Shown here one piece after another: positions 17,239 to 29,267 of a stretch of 64,000 nucleotides of DNA. The notes beneath the pieces were generated by a model, which was not told the origin of the DNA, did not search any database, and saw nothing but the letters and a program-made list of their open reading frames with translations. Position numbers and translations under genes: made by a program. Position 1 is the stretch's first letter. The number at the start of each line of letters is the position of its first letter. This DNA is from Salipiger abyssi (GTDB lineage: Bacteria; Pseudomonadota; Alphaproteobacteria; Rhodobacterales; Rhodobacteraceae): the NCBI RefSeq assembly GCF_001975705.1, contig NZ_CP015091.1:62001-126000 (forward strand), written 5' to 3'.

Positions 17239-18321
17239 TCAGAGGTCGAGCGTGACCTTGCCGCGCGGGTTCGAGCAGCAGGCGAGGATATAGCCCTCTT
17301 CGATCTCTTCGTCGGTGATGCCGCCGTTATGCACCATGTGGACTTCGCCCGAGAGCTTCTTGGTTTTGCAGGTGCCGCAGACGCCGAAGGTACAGCCGGA
17401 GGCAATCGCGATCCCGGCATTGCGCGCGACGGCGAGCACGGTCTCTGTCTCGGGGCAGGATTGCGTGACGCCCGAGATGTCGAAGACGATCTCGGCCATG
17501 ACGTCGTCTTCGGGCAGATCGTCGTCCGGCAGCTCCACTTCGATGAGTTCCGGCCCGGGGGTCCCCGGCGCGTGGAAGCTCTCCTGGTGGTAATGATCCA
17601 TGTCGAAGCCGAGGCCCGCCAGTGCCTCGCGCACCGACTGCATGAAGCCCTCGGGGCCGCAGCAGAACACTTCGCGCTCCAGATAGTCGGGCGCCATCAG
17701 GCCCAGCATCAGCTGGTTGAATGTGCCCTGATAGCCCGTCCAGGGCGAATACGGGTCCGGCTCCTGTACGACCCATTTCAGGTCGAGCCCTTCGACCCGC
17801 GTGGCCATATGTTCGAGCCGGCGCTTGAAGATGATTTCCGACGGACGGCGCGCGCAGTTCACGAAGACGACGTCGCGGTGGCGGCCGAGATCGTAGATCT
17901 CGGTCGTCATCGACATCATCGGGGTGATGCCCGAGCCGGCGGAGATGAACAGGTACTTCTGCGCCGGGTACTCCGCCGAGGTGAACCGACCGGCGGGGCC
18001 GGTCGCCTTCAGCGTCATGCCCGGGCGCAGGTTGTCGATGATCCAGCGCACGCCGATGGAGGTCGACTGCGCCTTCATCGTGATTGTCAGCGATTTCGGG
18101 CGCGTCGGCGACGAGGAGATCGTGAAGGTCCGGTAGAGCGGCCCGCCGGGCACGGGCAGTTCAAGCGTAATGAACTGCCCGGCCTGAAAGACGAAGGGCC
18201 GGCCCGACGGAGCCTGAAAGCAGACCGTGACCACGTTCGGCGATTCCGGAAGAATCGAGACGCATTCCAGCACCTCTTCGTCGGTCCATGCTCCGGCGGC
18301 GGTTGCCTGGGTCTTGGCCAT
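17239..18321 (-). CDS. gbcB: Glycine betaine demethylase reductase component (GbcB-like)
   Basis: A 360-aa oxidoreductase with an FNR-like module: FAD-binding RTFTISSSP (residues about 64-72) and NAD-binding ISAGSGITPMMSM (126-138). The conserved CCGPEGFMQSV precedes the C-terminal plant-type ferredoxin domain. Its cluster ligands are Cys310, Cys315 and Cys318 (SGCTFGVCGTC) and Cys348 (LACCS). It passes electrons from NAD(P)H to the Rieske oxygenase encoded immediately upstream, 6 bp away, with its ribosome-binding site inside the gbcA 3' end. Together they demethylate glycine betaine to dimethylglycine and formaldehyde. Domain order and adjacency to gbcA fit Pseudomonas GbcB well. Confidence 0.88.
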   Translation of the reverse strand: MAKTQATAAGAWTDEEVLECVSILPESPNVVTVCFQAPSGRPFVFQAGQFITLELPVPGGPLYRTFTISSSPTRPKSLTITMKAQSTSIGVRWIIDNLRPGMTLKATGPAGRFTSAEYPAQKYLFISAGSGITPMMSMTTEIYDLGRHRDVVFVNCARRPSEIIFKRRLEHMATRVEGLDLKWVVQEPDPYSPWTGYQGTFNQLMLGLMAPDYLEREVFCCGPEGFMQSVREALAGLGFDMDHYHQESFHAPGTPGPELIEVELPDDDLPEDDVMAEIVFDISGVTQSCPETETVLAVARNAGIAIASGCTFGVCGTCKTKKLSGEVHMVHNGGITDEEIEEGYILACCSNPRGKVTLDL

Positions 18322-18327
18322 ATCGCT

Positions 18328-20607
<2,280 letters not shown>

Positions 20608-20627
20608 CGGGAGTGTGTGCGTCGGGG

Positions 20628-20846
20628 GCGGTGGGCAGATTGCCCACCCTACGATTGTGCATTGCCCCGACGCGGGACAAGGCCGCAGGGCGCCTCTCAC
20701 ACATCGCAAAGCGATGTGTTGCCGGCAGGCGTTTGCAAGCAAACGCCGAGAGGCGCGCCCGCGCCGGACCGTGGGCAGGCGCTTGCGCGGCTCGTACTGC
20801 CTTCCCGATCTTACGAACCACGTTGGGTGGGCAATCTGCCCACCGC
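20628..20846. repeat. Composite nested inverted-repeat element in the lysR-dmgdh intergenic region
   Basis: Two facing copies of a palindromic unit (core GGTGGGCAGATTGCCCACC, ending CCTACG or its near-equal) at 20628-20653 and 20821-20846 enclose a second layer of symmetry. GCGCCTCTC (20690-20698) pairs with GAGAGGCGC (20748-20756). Inside that are two perfect hairpins: ACACATCGC-AAA-GCGATGTGT at 20699-20719 and GGCGTTTGC-AA-GCAAACGCC at 20728-20747. This is the organisation of a REP/BIME-like or nonautonomous mobile element. I recall the GGTGGGC-type unit as common in Rhodobacteraceae intergenic DNA, but that recollection was not checked. No coding potential beyond shadow frames was seen here (20608-20914). 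Confidence 0.8.
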
Positions 20847-20854
20847 TCCGCACA

Positions 20855-20884
20855 ACAAAAAACTCCGGCGGAAAACCGCCGGAG
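20855..20884 (-). terminator. Rho-independent terminator of the etfBA-folD-dmgdh operon
   Basis: On the minus strand, CTCCGGCGG-TTTT-CCGCCGGAG (stem 20863-20871 / 20876-20884) is followed by TTTTTT. It lies 30 bp past the dmgdh stop, between that gene and the repeat element. Confidence 0.9.
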
Positions 20885-20914
20885 TCGCTTGAGTATATCT
20901 ATACCGATCCGGCC

Positions 20915-23476
20915 TCAGCTGCGCGGCTTGAGGTTCTCCGGGTCGTAGAGCGGCGCATAGCCCACCCCGGCGACCTCGACCGGGTAGGTCTCGTCGAAAT
21001 AGGTGACGTTCAGCGTGCGTCCGACCTGGCAGTAATCCCAGGGCAGATAGGCCAGCATGATGTTCTTGCCGACCGTCGGACCGAAGGCCTGCGAGCTGGT
21101 GTAAGAGCGGCGGCCCAGCTCGTCGACCAGCACCTCGCCGGTCTCGGGATCCATCACCGGCATGGTGTTCACCGGGTAGCGGGCAACGCCCTTGCTGTCG
21201 GTGTTGTCGGTCATCACCAGCGTGCAGAGCATCGCCGGCTGGTGTTCGCGGGCACGGTATTCCAGGTGCTTCTCCTTGCCCCGGAACTCCGCTTCCTTGA
21301 CTTTCGGACGCGCCAGATCGGCCTCGTAGAGGTTGTACTCCGTTTGCAGGTCGGCGTTTTGCAGGCGCAGGGATTTCTCCAGCCGCCGCGAGTTGGCGTA
21401 GGTCTCGACACCCACCGCCATCACGCCGGCATCACGCAGCGCATCCCAGACGGCCAGGCCGTCCTCATAGGCCATATGAAGCTCCCAGCCCTGTTCGCCG
21501 ACATAGGAGATCCGGAAGGCCGAGACTTTCTTGCCCGCGATCTCGATGGTCTTGATCGCCGCGAAGGGGAAGTTTTCCTTCTCCAGCATGTCCGGATTGG
21601 CGACCACCTTCTTGAGGTTCTCGCGGGCGTTCGGCCCCCAGATGCCGATGGTGGTGAAGTCTTCGGTCACATCCACGATGGTGACGTCGAAGCCTTTGTC
21701 CTGCGCCATCCGTTTCATGTACATCTGGTCGCGCGGGCCGGCATCGGCGCCATTCACCAGACGGCAGCGGTCTTCCATGCGGAACACGGTGAAGTCGGCG
21801 CGGACATTGCCCTCGTCATCGAGCATATGGGTGTAGATGCCCTTGCCGATATTGTTGTCGCCGCCGATTTTCGCGGCGCAGAGATACTCCATCAGCGCAA
21901 CGTGATCCGGGCCCGAGATGTCGGTCATATGGAAATGCGACAGGTTGATGATGCCGCAATCGGCGCTCATCTCAAGCTGCTCGGCGTTGGACACGCGCCA
22001 GAAATGGCGGTTGTCCCATTCGTTCTCGCGCACCGGAACCTGATCGGCGTATTTCTCCAGCAGGTGCTCGTTGGCCGCGTAGCCATGCGCCCGCTCCCAG
22101 CCGCCGAGTTCCATGAAATAGCCGCCCAGCTCGACCTCGCGCTCGTAGAAGGGCGAGCGACGGATGCCGCGCGCATTGGCGAAGGGCTCGCGCGGGTGAA
22201 CCGGCGGATTGTAGATCTTCTTGGCGGTCTCTTCGCAGCGGCCCCAGATGAAGTCTTCGGTGAGCTGGTAATCTTGGAAGCGCGAGTAGTCGATGCCGTG
22301 ATGGTCGATATGGGTGCGCCCGTCGGTCATCCAGTCGACCAGCAGCTTGGCCATGCCCGGCGCGTCCTTGACCCAGATCGCGACCGCATACCACAGGCCC
22401 CGCACCTTGCGGCTTTCCCCCATCGAGGGGCCGCCGTCGGTGGTGGTTTGCAGCAGACCGTTGAACGAGTGGCTCTCGTTGAAGCCCAGCTCGGCGAGGA
22501 TCGGGGTCAGCTCCATCGCCTTTTCGAGCGGCTCAATCACGTCTTCGAGTTCGAGGTCGCGCATGGACGGCCCAAGGCGTGCCTGGCCCTTTTCGAGAAT
22601 GTCGCGCGGATGCACCATGCGCGGCTCGTTCTCGTAGTAATAGCCCCATTCGATCTGCCCGCCCTCGGTGGTCGAGGGGTCGCCGGTGTCGCGCAGATAG
22701 GCGGAGTTGCCCTGATCGCGCAGCAGCGGACGGCCGATTTCGAGGCCGGTGCCGGCGAACTCGTCATAGGGGCCGAAGAAGGTCAGCGGGTGGTCAACCG
22801 GCATGACGGGCAGGTCTTCGCCCACCATGTCGGCGATCAGGCGGCCCCAGAGGCCGGCGCAGACGATGACGTGATCGGCCATGATGGTGCCGCGATGGGT
22901 CTTCACGCCGACAACGCGGCCATTCTCCTGGATCAGCTCCAGCGCCGGGGTGTTTGCGAAGGCGCGCAGCTTGCCGGCCTTTTCGCCGGCATCCACCAGC
23001 TTGCCCGCGACGGTCTGCGAGCGCGGCACGACGAGACCGGCATCCGGATCCCACATGGCGCCCTGGATCTGGTCTTCCTCGAGCAGCGGGAATTTCTCTT
23101 TCGCCTCGGCGGCGGAGATCATCTTGACGCGGGTGCCGAAGGCGCGGCCGGAATCGCAGCGGCGCTTGAGCTCTTCCAGGCGCCCGTCATCGCCGACGCG
23201 GGCAACTTCGATGCCGCCGATACGGCTGTAATGGCCAAGCTTTTCGTAGAAATCGACCGAGTAATTCGAGGTCCAGGTGGTCAGCTGGTCATGCGCGGTG
23301 ACATAGCAGAAATCCGACGCGTGGCCGGTGGAGCCGATATCGGTGGGGATAGCCGATTTGTCGATGCCGACGATATTGTCCCAGCCGCGCTCGATCAGGT
23401 GATGCGCGACCGATGCGCCGACGATGCCGCCGAGACCGACGATGACGACGTTTGCACGTTCAGGAAACGAAGACAT
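20915..23476 (-). CDS. Dimethylglycine/sarcosine dehydrogenase-like FAD + GcvT fusion enzyme, copy 1
   Basis: An 853-aa protein read from ATG 23476; the frame continues 23 codons upstream without support. The N-terminal DAO-type FAD domain has VVIVGLGGIVGASVAHHL (residues 10-27) and STGHASDFC with His52, the position of the covalently flavinylated His in mammalian DMGDH/SARDH. The C-terminal half (residues about 430-850) is a GcvT-like tetrahydrofolate-binding domain with an adjoining FAO_M-type linker (GYFMELGGWERAHGY, YVGEQGWELHM). Such enzymes oxidise an N-methyl group, pass electrons to ETF and transfer the carbon to THF as methylene-THF. Here it is the last gene of an operon with etfB, etfA and folD, exactly the acceptor and C1-processing partners needed. 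Dimethylglycine is the likely substrate; sarcosine is handled by soxBDAG nearby. Confidence 0.82.
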   Translation of the reverse strand: MSSFPERANVVIVGLGGIVGASVAHHLIERGWDNIVGIDKSAIPTDIGSTGHASDFCYVTAHDQLTTWTSNYSVDFYEKLGHYSRIGGIEVARVGDDGRLEELKRRCDSGRAFGTRVKMISAAEAKEKFPLLEEDQIQGAMWDPDAGLVVPRSQTVAGKLVDAGEKAGKLRAFANTPALELIQENGRVVGVKTHRGTIMADHVIVCAGLWGRLIADMVGEDLPVMPVDHPLTFFGPYDEFAGTGLEIGRPLLRDQGNSAYLRDTGDPSTTEGGQIEWGYYYENEPRMVHPRDILEKGQARLGPSMRDLELEDVIEPLEKAMELTPILAELGFNESHSFNGLLQTTTDGGPSMGESRKVRGLWYAVAIWVKDAPGMAKLLVDWMTDGRTHIDHHGIDYSRFQDYQLTEDFIWGRCEETAKKIYNPPVHPREPFANARGIRRSPFYEREVELGGYFMELGGWERAHGYAANEHLLEKYADQVPVRENEWDNRHFWRVSNAEQLEMSADCGIINLSHFHMTDISGPDHVALMEYLCAAKIGGDNNIGKGIYTHMLDDEGNVRADFTVFRMEDRCRLVNGADAGPRDQMYMKRMAQDKGFDVTIVDVTEDFTTIGIWGPNARENLKKVVANPDMLEKENFPFAAIKTIEIAGKKVSAFRISYVGEQGWELHMAYEDGLAVWDALRDAGVMAVGVETYANSRRLEKSLRLQNADLQTEYNLYEADLARPKVKEAEFRGKEKHLEYRAREHQPAMLCTLVMTDNTDSKGVARYPVNTMPVMDPETGEVLVDELGRRSYTSSQAFGPTVGKNIMLAYLPWDYCQVGRTLNVTYFDETYPVEVAGVGYAPLYDPENLKPRS

Positions 23477-23596
23477 GGGTGATTCCACTTGTTCGAGAGG
23501 TTTGCGGGCAGAGTAAGTATGAACCGGCGCGGCACTGCGGCCCAACCGGCATTCACCGCGCGAAAAACGACCGTTTCACGCGCGGCGGGGAGAAGG

Positions 23597-24481
23597 TTAC
23601 CAGAGTTGCGGCGCGGGCAGCCCGGCGCGGCGATAGGCGGCGAGCATGGTGTTGTGCATCAGGCTCATGATGGTCATCGGTCCAACGCCGCCGGGCACCG
23701 GCGTGATGGCGCGGGCCTTTTGCGCGGCGCCGGCGAAATCGACATCGCCGACGAGGCGTTTCTCGCCGTCGCGGATCACCCGGCTGGTGCCCACGTCGAT
23801 GACCGTGGCGCCCGGCTTGATCCAGTCGCCCTGGATCATCTCGGCAGAGCCCACGGCGGCCACGACGATATCGGCCTTGCCGACCTTCTCCGCCAGATCG
23901 CGGGTGCGCGAATGCGCCAGCGTCACTGTGCAGTTCTCGGCCAGCAGCAGCTGTGCCATGGGTTTGCCGACGAGGATCGAGCGGCCCACGACGATGGCGT
24001 CGAGCCCCGAAAGGTCGCCCAGCGAATCCCGCAGCAGCATCAGGCAGCCGAGCGGCGTGCAGGAGGTCAGGCCCGGCAGCCCGGAGGCGAGGTAGCCCGC
24101 GTTGACCGGGTGCAGCCCGTCGACGTCCTTGGCCGGGTCGATGGCCTCGACCACGGCAAGGCTGTCGAGATGCCGGGGCAGGGGGAGCTGCACGAGGATG
24201 CCGTCGACGCTGTCATCGGCATTGAGCTCTGCCACCAGCGCCAGCAGCGCCGCCTGCGTGGTATCCTCGGGCAGCACATGCTCGAAGCTTTCCATGCCCA
24301 GCTTGCGGGCCATGCGGCCCTTGCTGCGGACATAGACCTCGCTCGCCGGATCGCTGCCCACCAGCACCACCGCAAGGCCGGGCGCGCGCCCGGTCTCGGT
24401 GGTGAAGGCGGCGACGCTTTCGGCGATCTTGTCGCCGAGCCCGGCGGCATAGGCCTTTCCGTCGATGATATGCGCGGTCAT
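23597..24481 (-). CDS. folD: Bifunctional methylene-THF dehydrogenase / methenyl-THF cyclohydrolase, copy 1
   Basis: A 294-aa protein starting at ATG 24481 with GGGAG seven bases upstream. Diagnostic FolD motifs are [13 protein letters not shown] with catalytic Lys54, [29 protein letters not shown], the NADP-loop [15 protein letters not shown], and the C-terminal [18 protein letters not shown]. It oxidises 5,10-methylene-THF produced by the neighbouring demethylase to methenyl- and 10-formyl-THF, which PurU can then hydrolyse to formate. It sits between etfA (28 bp) and dmgdh (120 bp) in one operon. A second copy occurs at 53156-54058. A dedicated catabolic copy, separate from any housekeeping folD elsewhere in the genome, is likely but cannot be proven from this window. 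Confidence 0.92.
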   Translation of the reverse strand: MTAHIIDGKAYAAGLGDKIAESVAAFTTETGRAPGLAVVLVGSDPASEVYVRSKGRMARKLGMESFEHVLPEDTTQAALLALVAELNADDSVDGILVQLPLPRHLDSLAVVEAIDPAKDVDGLHPVNAGYLASGLPGLTSCTPLGCLMLLRDSLGDLSGLDAIVVGRSILVGKPMAQLLLAENCTVTLAHSRTRDLAEKVGKADIVVAAVGSAEMIQGDWIKPGATVIDVGTSRVIRDGEKRLVGDVDFAGAAQKARAITPVPGGVGPMTIMSLMHNTMLAAYRRAGLPAPQLW

Positions 24482-24509
24482 GGGCGGTCTCCCTTCCCCG
24501 TGGCTGGCG

Positions 24510-25442
24510 TCAGAGCTGGCTTTCGAGTTGCGGCAATACGTCGAAGAGATCGCCCACCAGACCGTAATCGGCGACCTGGAAGATCGGCGCCTCTTCATCG
24601 GTGTTGATCGCGACGATGATCTTGGAGTCCTTCATCCCCGCCAGGTGCTGGATCGCGCCCGAGATGCCGCAGGCGACATAGAGATCCGGTGCCACCACCT
24701 TGCCGGTCTGGCCGACCTGGAAGTCGTTCGGCGCATAGCCCGCATCGACCGCCGCGCGCGACGCGCCGACAGCGGCGCCGAGCTTGTCGGCAACGGGGTT
24801 GAGCACCGCCTGGAACTTCTCTTCCGAGCCGAGCGCGCGCCCGCCGGAGACGATGATCTTGGCCGAGCTCAGCTCGGGACGGTCGCTGATCGAGAGGATG
24901 TTCTCGACGAAACGCGACAGCTCGGCGCCCTCGCTGCCCGCCTCGACGGTCTTGACCGGGGCGCTTGCATCGGCGGCAGCGGCAGCAAACCCGGCGGTGC
25001 GCACGGTGAGCACCTTTTTCGCCTCGCTGCTCTGCACCACCTCGATGGCGTTGCCGGCGTAGATCGGGCGCTTGAACGTGTCGGCGGAGACAACCTCGAT
25101 CACTTCCGAGATCTGCATCACGTCGAGCAGGGCGGCGACGCGCGGCAGCACGTTCTTGCCGGTGGTGGTCGCCGGCGCGAGGATGGTGTCGTAATCGCCA
25201 GCCAGCGCCACGATCAGCGCGGCGGTGGGCTCGGCCAGACGCTGCTCCAGCGCGTCGCCCTCGGCCAGCAGCACCGAACGCACGCCGGCGAGCTTGGCGG
25301 CCTCATCGGCGACGGCGGCGGCGCCCTTGCCGGCGATCAGGATATCGACATCGCCACCGATCTGGGTGGCGGCGGTCAGGGTCTTTGCGGTGGCTTCGGA
25401 AAGCGCCGCGTTGTCGTGGTCTGCAAAGAGAAGAATAGCCAT
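24510..25442 (-). CDS. etfA: Electron transfer flavoprotein alpha subunit, copy 1
   Basis: A 310-aa protein from ATG 25442, 20 bp after etfB; the longer open frame upstream is a shadow of etfB. Family motifs are the N-terminal [14 protein letters not shown], the central [20 protein letters not shown], and the C-terminal FAD-binding segment [46 protein letters not shown], noted here as the standard EtfA block at about residues 225-270. It carries FAD and relays electrons from the dimethylglycine dehydrogenase to ETF-ubiquinone oxidoreductase, which is not in the window. Operon context strongly ties it to methylamine-type oxidation. It is clearly paralogous to the gene at 52225-53154. Confidence 0.93.
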   Translation of the reverse strand: MAILLFADHDNAALSEATAKTLTAATQIGGDVDILIAGKGAAAVADEAAKLAGVRSVLLAEGDALEQRLAEPTAALIVALAGDYDTILAPATTTGKNVLPRVAALLDVMQISEVIEVVSADTFKRPIYAGNAIEVVQSSEAKKVLTVRTAGFAAAAADASAPVKTVEAGSEGAELSRFVENILSISDRPELSSAKIIVSGGRALGSEEKFQAVLNPVADKLGAAVGASRAAVDAGYAPNDFQVGQTGKVVAPDLYVACGISGAIQHLAGMKDSKIIVAINTDEEAPIFQVADYGLVGDLFDVLPQLESQL

Positions 25443-25462
25443 GGTCTTTGGTCCCCGTCCGG

Positions 25463-26212
<750 letters not shown>

Positions 26213-26522
26213 GCCAGTTCCTCTCTGTCAGAGCCCCGGGCGCGCCGGGACAGATGCGCCCGGGCTTTGCTGCCGGGCCGGTTGTGTTCGGTAGAACGGG
26301 TGCGACGTGCAATCTGCTGTGTCTGCCGTTCCGTTTTCGATGCGGGGACGCGCCCGCTTTGCTTGATTGGGCGCTGCCATGCCTCACAGACAGGCAGTCA
26401 CCCGGATTCGTGATCGGAACTATTGCGATGAAGCGCCTCGAAAAAACAGGACGATTGCGTCAACCCGGGATTATGGCTACGACACCGGATCAGAAAATTC
26501 CCCCGACCGGTGGAGCGACCCG
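26213..26522. promoter_or_regulatory. Divergent intergenic region etfB / GlxA-type regulator 2, with 14-bp shared element
   Basis: This 310-bp gap holds no convincing gene. AGAACGGGTGCGAC at 26293-26306 recurs exactly at 29514-29527, upstream of soxB and the BCCT gene. Both copies are preceded by GG(T/C) and followed closely by GTGC. The most economical reading is a GbdR-like activator site for etfB and/or the regulator gene. No canonical sigma-70 pair was identified. Confidence 0.5.
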
Positions 26523-27569
26523 ATGGAGACACGATCCGAGCTGCCAAGACCGGCCCCCCGCAACGCCGCGAGCCACGCCCTGCGTGCGCGTCCCGAGGGC
26601 GCGCGGCTGAATGTGGGCTTTATCCTGGCCAAGCGATTCACCCTCTGTGCCTTCGCGAATTTCGTGGATGTTCTGAGGCTTGCCGCCGACGAGGGCGACC
26701 GCTCGCGCCCCATCCTGTGCAACTGGACGGTGCTCTCGGACACGATGGATGCGGTCTCGTCGAGCTGCGGCATCACCGTGCAGCCCAAGGAGCGGCTGGG
26801 GGATCCGACGCGATTCGACTATATCGTCGTGGTCGGCGGGCTGATGGACGAGATGCCCGGGCTCAGCGCCGCCTATGTGCGCTTCCTGCATCAGGCGGCA
26901 GAAGCGGGCATGCCGCTGGTGGGCATCTGCACCGGCGCTTTCATGCTGCACCAGGCGGGGCTGCTCGACGGTTACCGCTGCTGTGTGAGCTGGTTCCACC
27001 ACGCCGATTTCCTCGAACAGTTCGAAGGTCTGAATCCGGTGGCCGACCAGATCTTTGTGGTCGATGGCGACCGGCTGACCTGTTCCGGCGGCGCCAGCTC
27101 GGCGCATCTGGCGGCCTATCTGGTCGACAAGCATGTGGGCCGGGCGCAGGCCAGCAAAAGCCTGCATATCATGATCATCGACGATGCCTTGCAGGCGGAG
27201 AAACCGCAGCCCGGCATCACCATGGATTTCAAGACCCGCGACCCGATCGTGCTGCGCGCGCTCTTGCTGATGCAGCAGAATATCGACACGCCGCTTTCGG
27301 TGACCGAGGTGGCGCGGCGCATCGGGCACAGCAAGCGCCAGCTCGAACGGCATTTCCGCGTGGCGCTCGACACCTCGCCGCAGGCGGCGTTTCTCAGCAT
27401 CCGCCTGTCGCTGGCGCATCACCTGCTGGAGAGCAGTGAGAAATCCATCGCGCAGGTGGCGGTGGATTGCGGCTTTTGCGATTCCTCGCATCTCAGCCGG
27501 ATGTTCCGCCGCCGCTTTGGCTGCACGCCGCTGGCACTGCGCCAGCAGCGCGACACGGCGCTCGCCTGA
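26523..27569 (+). CDS. GlxA/GbdR-type AraC-family activator, copy 2
   Basis: A 348-aa protein; I chose ATG 26523, which has GGTGGAG upstream, because the longer frame starts in non-conserved sequence. It is co-linear with copy 1. The DJ-1/PfpI-like domain has FANFVDVLRLAADEGDRSRP, YIVVVGG and VGICTGAF with Cys136, followed by GYRCCVSWFHH and the C-terminal AraC domain (VTEVARRIGHSKRQLERHF; VAVDCGFCDSSHLSRMFRRRFG). The strong match in sensor-domain motifs to the GbdR type suggests it senses glycine betaine, dimethylglycine or a related methylamine and activates flanking demethylation operons. It is divergent from etfB and convergent with the BCCT transporter. Two such regulators bracketing one pathway imply either different ligands or different target promoters. 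Confidence 0.82.
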   Translation: METRSELPRPAPRNAASHALRARPEGARLNVGFILAKRFTLCAFANFVDVLRLAADEGDRSRPILCNWTVLSDTMDAVSSSCGITVQPKERLGDPTRFDYIVVVGGLMDEMPGLSAAYVRFLHQAAEAGMPLVGICTGAFMLHQAGLLDGYRCCVSWFHHADFLEQFEGLNPVADQIFVVDGDRLTCSGGASSAHLAAYLVDKHVGRAQASKSLHIMIIDDALQAEKPQPGITMDFKTRDPIVLRALLLMQQNIDTPLSVTEVARRIGHSKRQLERHFRVALDTSPQAAFLSIRLSLAHHLLESSEKSIAQVAVDCGFCDSSHLSRMFRRRFGCTPLALRQQRDTALA

Positions 27570-27575
27570 AACGCA

Positions 27576-27607
27576 AACCGCCGCGAGGCCAAGGCCCCGC
27601 GGCGGTT
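27576..27607. terminator. Bidirectional hairpin between convergent regulator and BCCT genes
   Basis: AACCGCCGCG (27576-27585) / CGCGGCGGTT (27598-27607), with an inner GGCC-AA-GGCC stem in the loop. It is short on T tails on either side but is symmetric and lies exactly between two convergent stop codons. Confidence 0.65.
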
Positions 27608-27626
27608 GTTCAGCATGGTTCGAGAC

Positions 27627-29267
27627 TCAGCGCGGTTCGCTGGCCAGCCCGCGCCAGATCGCGACGCACATCACCAGCAGTACCACGGTGAAGGGCAGGC
27701 CCGTCGAGATCACCATGGATTGCAGCGATTTCAGCCCGCCCGCCGAGAGCAGCAGGACGATTGCGACCACGCCCTCGAACAGGCACCAGAACACCCGCTG
27801 CGGCACCGGTGCATCGACCTTGCCGCCGGAGGTGATGGTGTCGATCACCAGCGAGCCCGAATCCGACGAGGTGACGAAGAACACGATCACCAGAACGATC
27901 CCGACAAAGGAGGTGATCGCGGTCAGCGGCATCGCGTCGAGCATCGCGAAGAGCTGGAGCGGCAGCTCGGAGTCCTGCACGGCGGTATAGCCGTCGCGCA
28001 GCACCTGGCTGATCGCCGCGCCGCCAAAGACCGACATCCAGATCACGCAGACCAGCGACGGGATGAGCAGCACGCTGATGAGGAACTCGCGCACGGTGCG
28101 CCCGCGCGAGACCCGCGCGATGAACATGCCGACGAAGGGCGACCAGGAAATCCACCAGGCCCAGTAGAAGCTCGTCCAGCCCTGCATGAAGTTCACGTCC
28201 TCGCGCCCGACCGGGTTCGACAGGGCCGGCAGGTATTCGAGATAGGCCAGAAGATAATCGCCGATCCCGGTGAGCAGAAGCAGGCTCGGCCCGGCCAGCA
28301 GCACAAAGACCAGGAGCAGGAAGGCCAGGCCCATGTTGATCTCGGAGAGCAGCTTGACCCCGGCTTCCAGCCCGCGGATCACCGAGAACAGCGCAATGGC
28401 GGTGATGGCGATGATCAGCACGATCTGCGCGGTGCTGTTGATCGGCACGCCGAACAGCTTGTGCAGCCCGGAATTCGCCTGCGCCGCGCCGAGGCCCAGC
28501 GAGGTCGCCAGCCCGAACAGCGTGGCGAAGACCGCGAGGATGTCGATGACATGGCCCGGCCAGCCCCAGACGCGCTCGCCGAAGATCGGGTAAAAGGCCG
28601 AACGGATGGTGAGCGGTAGCCCCTTGTTGTAGCTGAAGAGCGCGAGGCTCAGCGCCAGGATGGCGTAGATCGCCCAGGGGTGCAGCGCCCAGTGGAAGAT
28701 CGAGGCGGCCATGCCGAGGCGCACCGCCTCGTCCGCATTGCCGCCCGCTGCACCGAGCGGCGCCCAGTCGCTGCGCAGCCCGTCCGCGCCGGTGGCGGTG
28801 CCGCCCATCGAGGAAGAGAAATGGCTCAGCGGTTCGGACACGCCGTAGAACATCAGGCCGATGCCCATGCCGGCGGCGAAGAGCATGGAGAACCAGCTCA
28901 CATAGCTGAAATCAGGGGTGGCGTCGCGCCCGCCGAGGCGGATCTTGCCATAGGGGCTGATCACCAGCACTAGGCAGAGCAGCACGAAGACGTCTGCGGC
29001 GCCGATGAAGAACCAGTCGAATCCCTTGGTGACCTCCGAGAACATCGCGCTGAACAGCGCATCCGCCTGCGCGGGCAGCGCGAGCGTGAAGATCACGAAG
29101 GCGACGACGGCAAAGGCCGAGATCGCGAAGACCGGGTTGTGCACGTCAAAGCCGAACGGCCCGACCGAGCCCTCGATATTGTCTCGGCCGATGGTGTAGT
29201 CGGTCTGGATGAGCCCGTCGGGCGGCGTTTCGGCCTCGGAGCCGTCCGTGTCGGAAATTTGCGTCAA
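27627..29267 (-). CDS. BCCT-family betaine/choline/carnitine transporter (TTG start)
   Basis: A 546-aa membrane protein with about 12 transmembrane segments. The frame is open far upstream, but no ATG fits. TTG at 29267 is preceded by AGGAGG at ideal spacing, giving MTQISDTDGSEAE as a hydrophilic tail before the first helix near residue 55. Family landmarks are GPFGFDVHNPVFAISAF early, GMGIGLMFYGVSEPLSHF, and WAWWISWSPFVGMFIARVSRGRTVREF, the substrate-binding/transport Trp segment of BCCT proteins. It should import glycine betaine or choline with Na+ or H+. It is divergent from soxBDAG, so uptake and sarcosine oxidation are probably coregulated from the shared 570-bp region. Confidence 0.88.
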   Translation of the reverse strand: MTQISDTDGSEAETPPDGLIQTDYTIGRDNIEGSVGPFGFDVHNPVFAISAFAVVAFVIFTLALPAQADALFSAMFSEVTKGFDWFFIGAADVFVLLCLVLVISPYGKIRLGGRDATPDFSYVSWFSMLFAAGMGIGLMFYGVSEPLSHFSSSMGGTATGADGLRSDWAPLGAAGGNADEAVRLGMAASIFHWALHPWAIYAILALSLALFSYNKGLPLTIRSAFYPIFGERVWGWPGHVIDILAVFATLFGLATSLGLGAAQANSGLHKLFGVPINSTAQIVLIIAITAIALFSVIRGLEAGVKLLSEINMGLAFLLLVFVLLAGPSLLLLTGIGDYLLAYLEYLPALSNPVGREDVNFMQGWTSFYWAWWISWSPFVGMFIARVSRGRTVREFLISVLLIPSLVCVIWMSVFGGAAISQVLRDGYTAVQDSELPLQLFAMLDAMPLTAITSFVGIVLVIVFFVTSSDSGSLVIDTITSGGKVDAPVPQRVFWCLFEGVVAIVLLLSAGGLKSLQSMVISTGLPFTVVLLVMCVAIWRGLASEPR

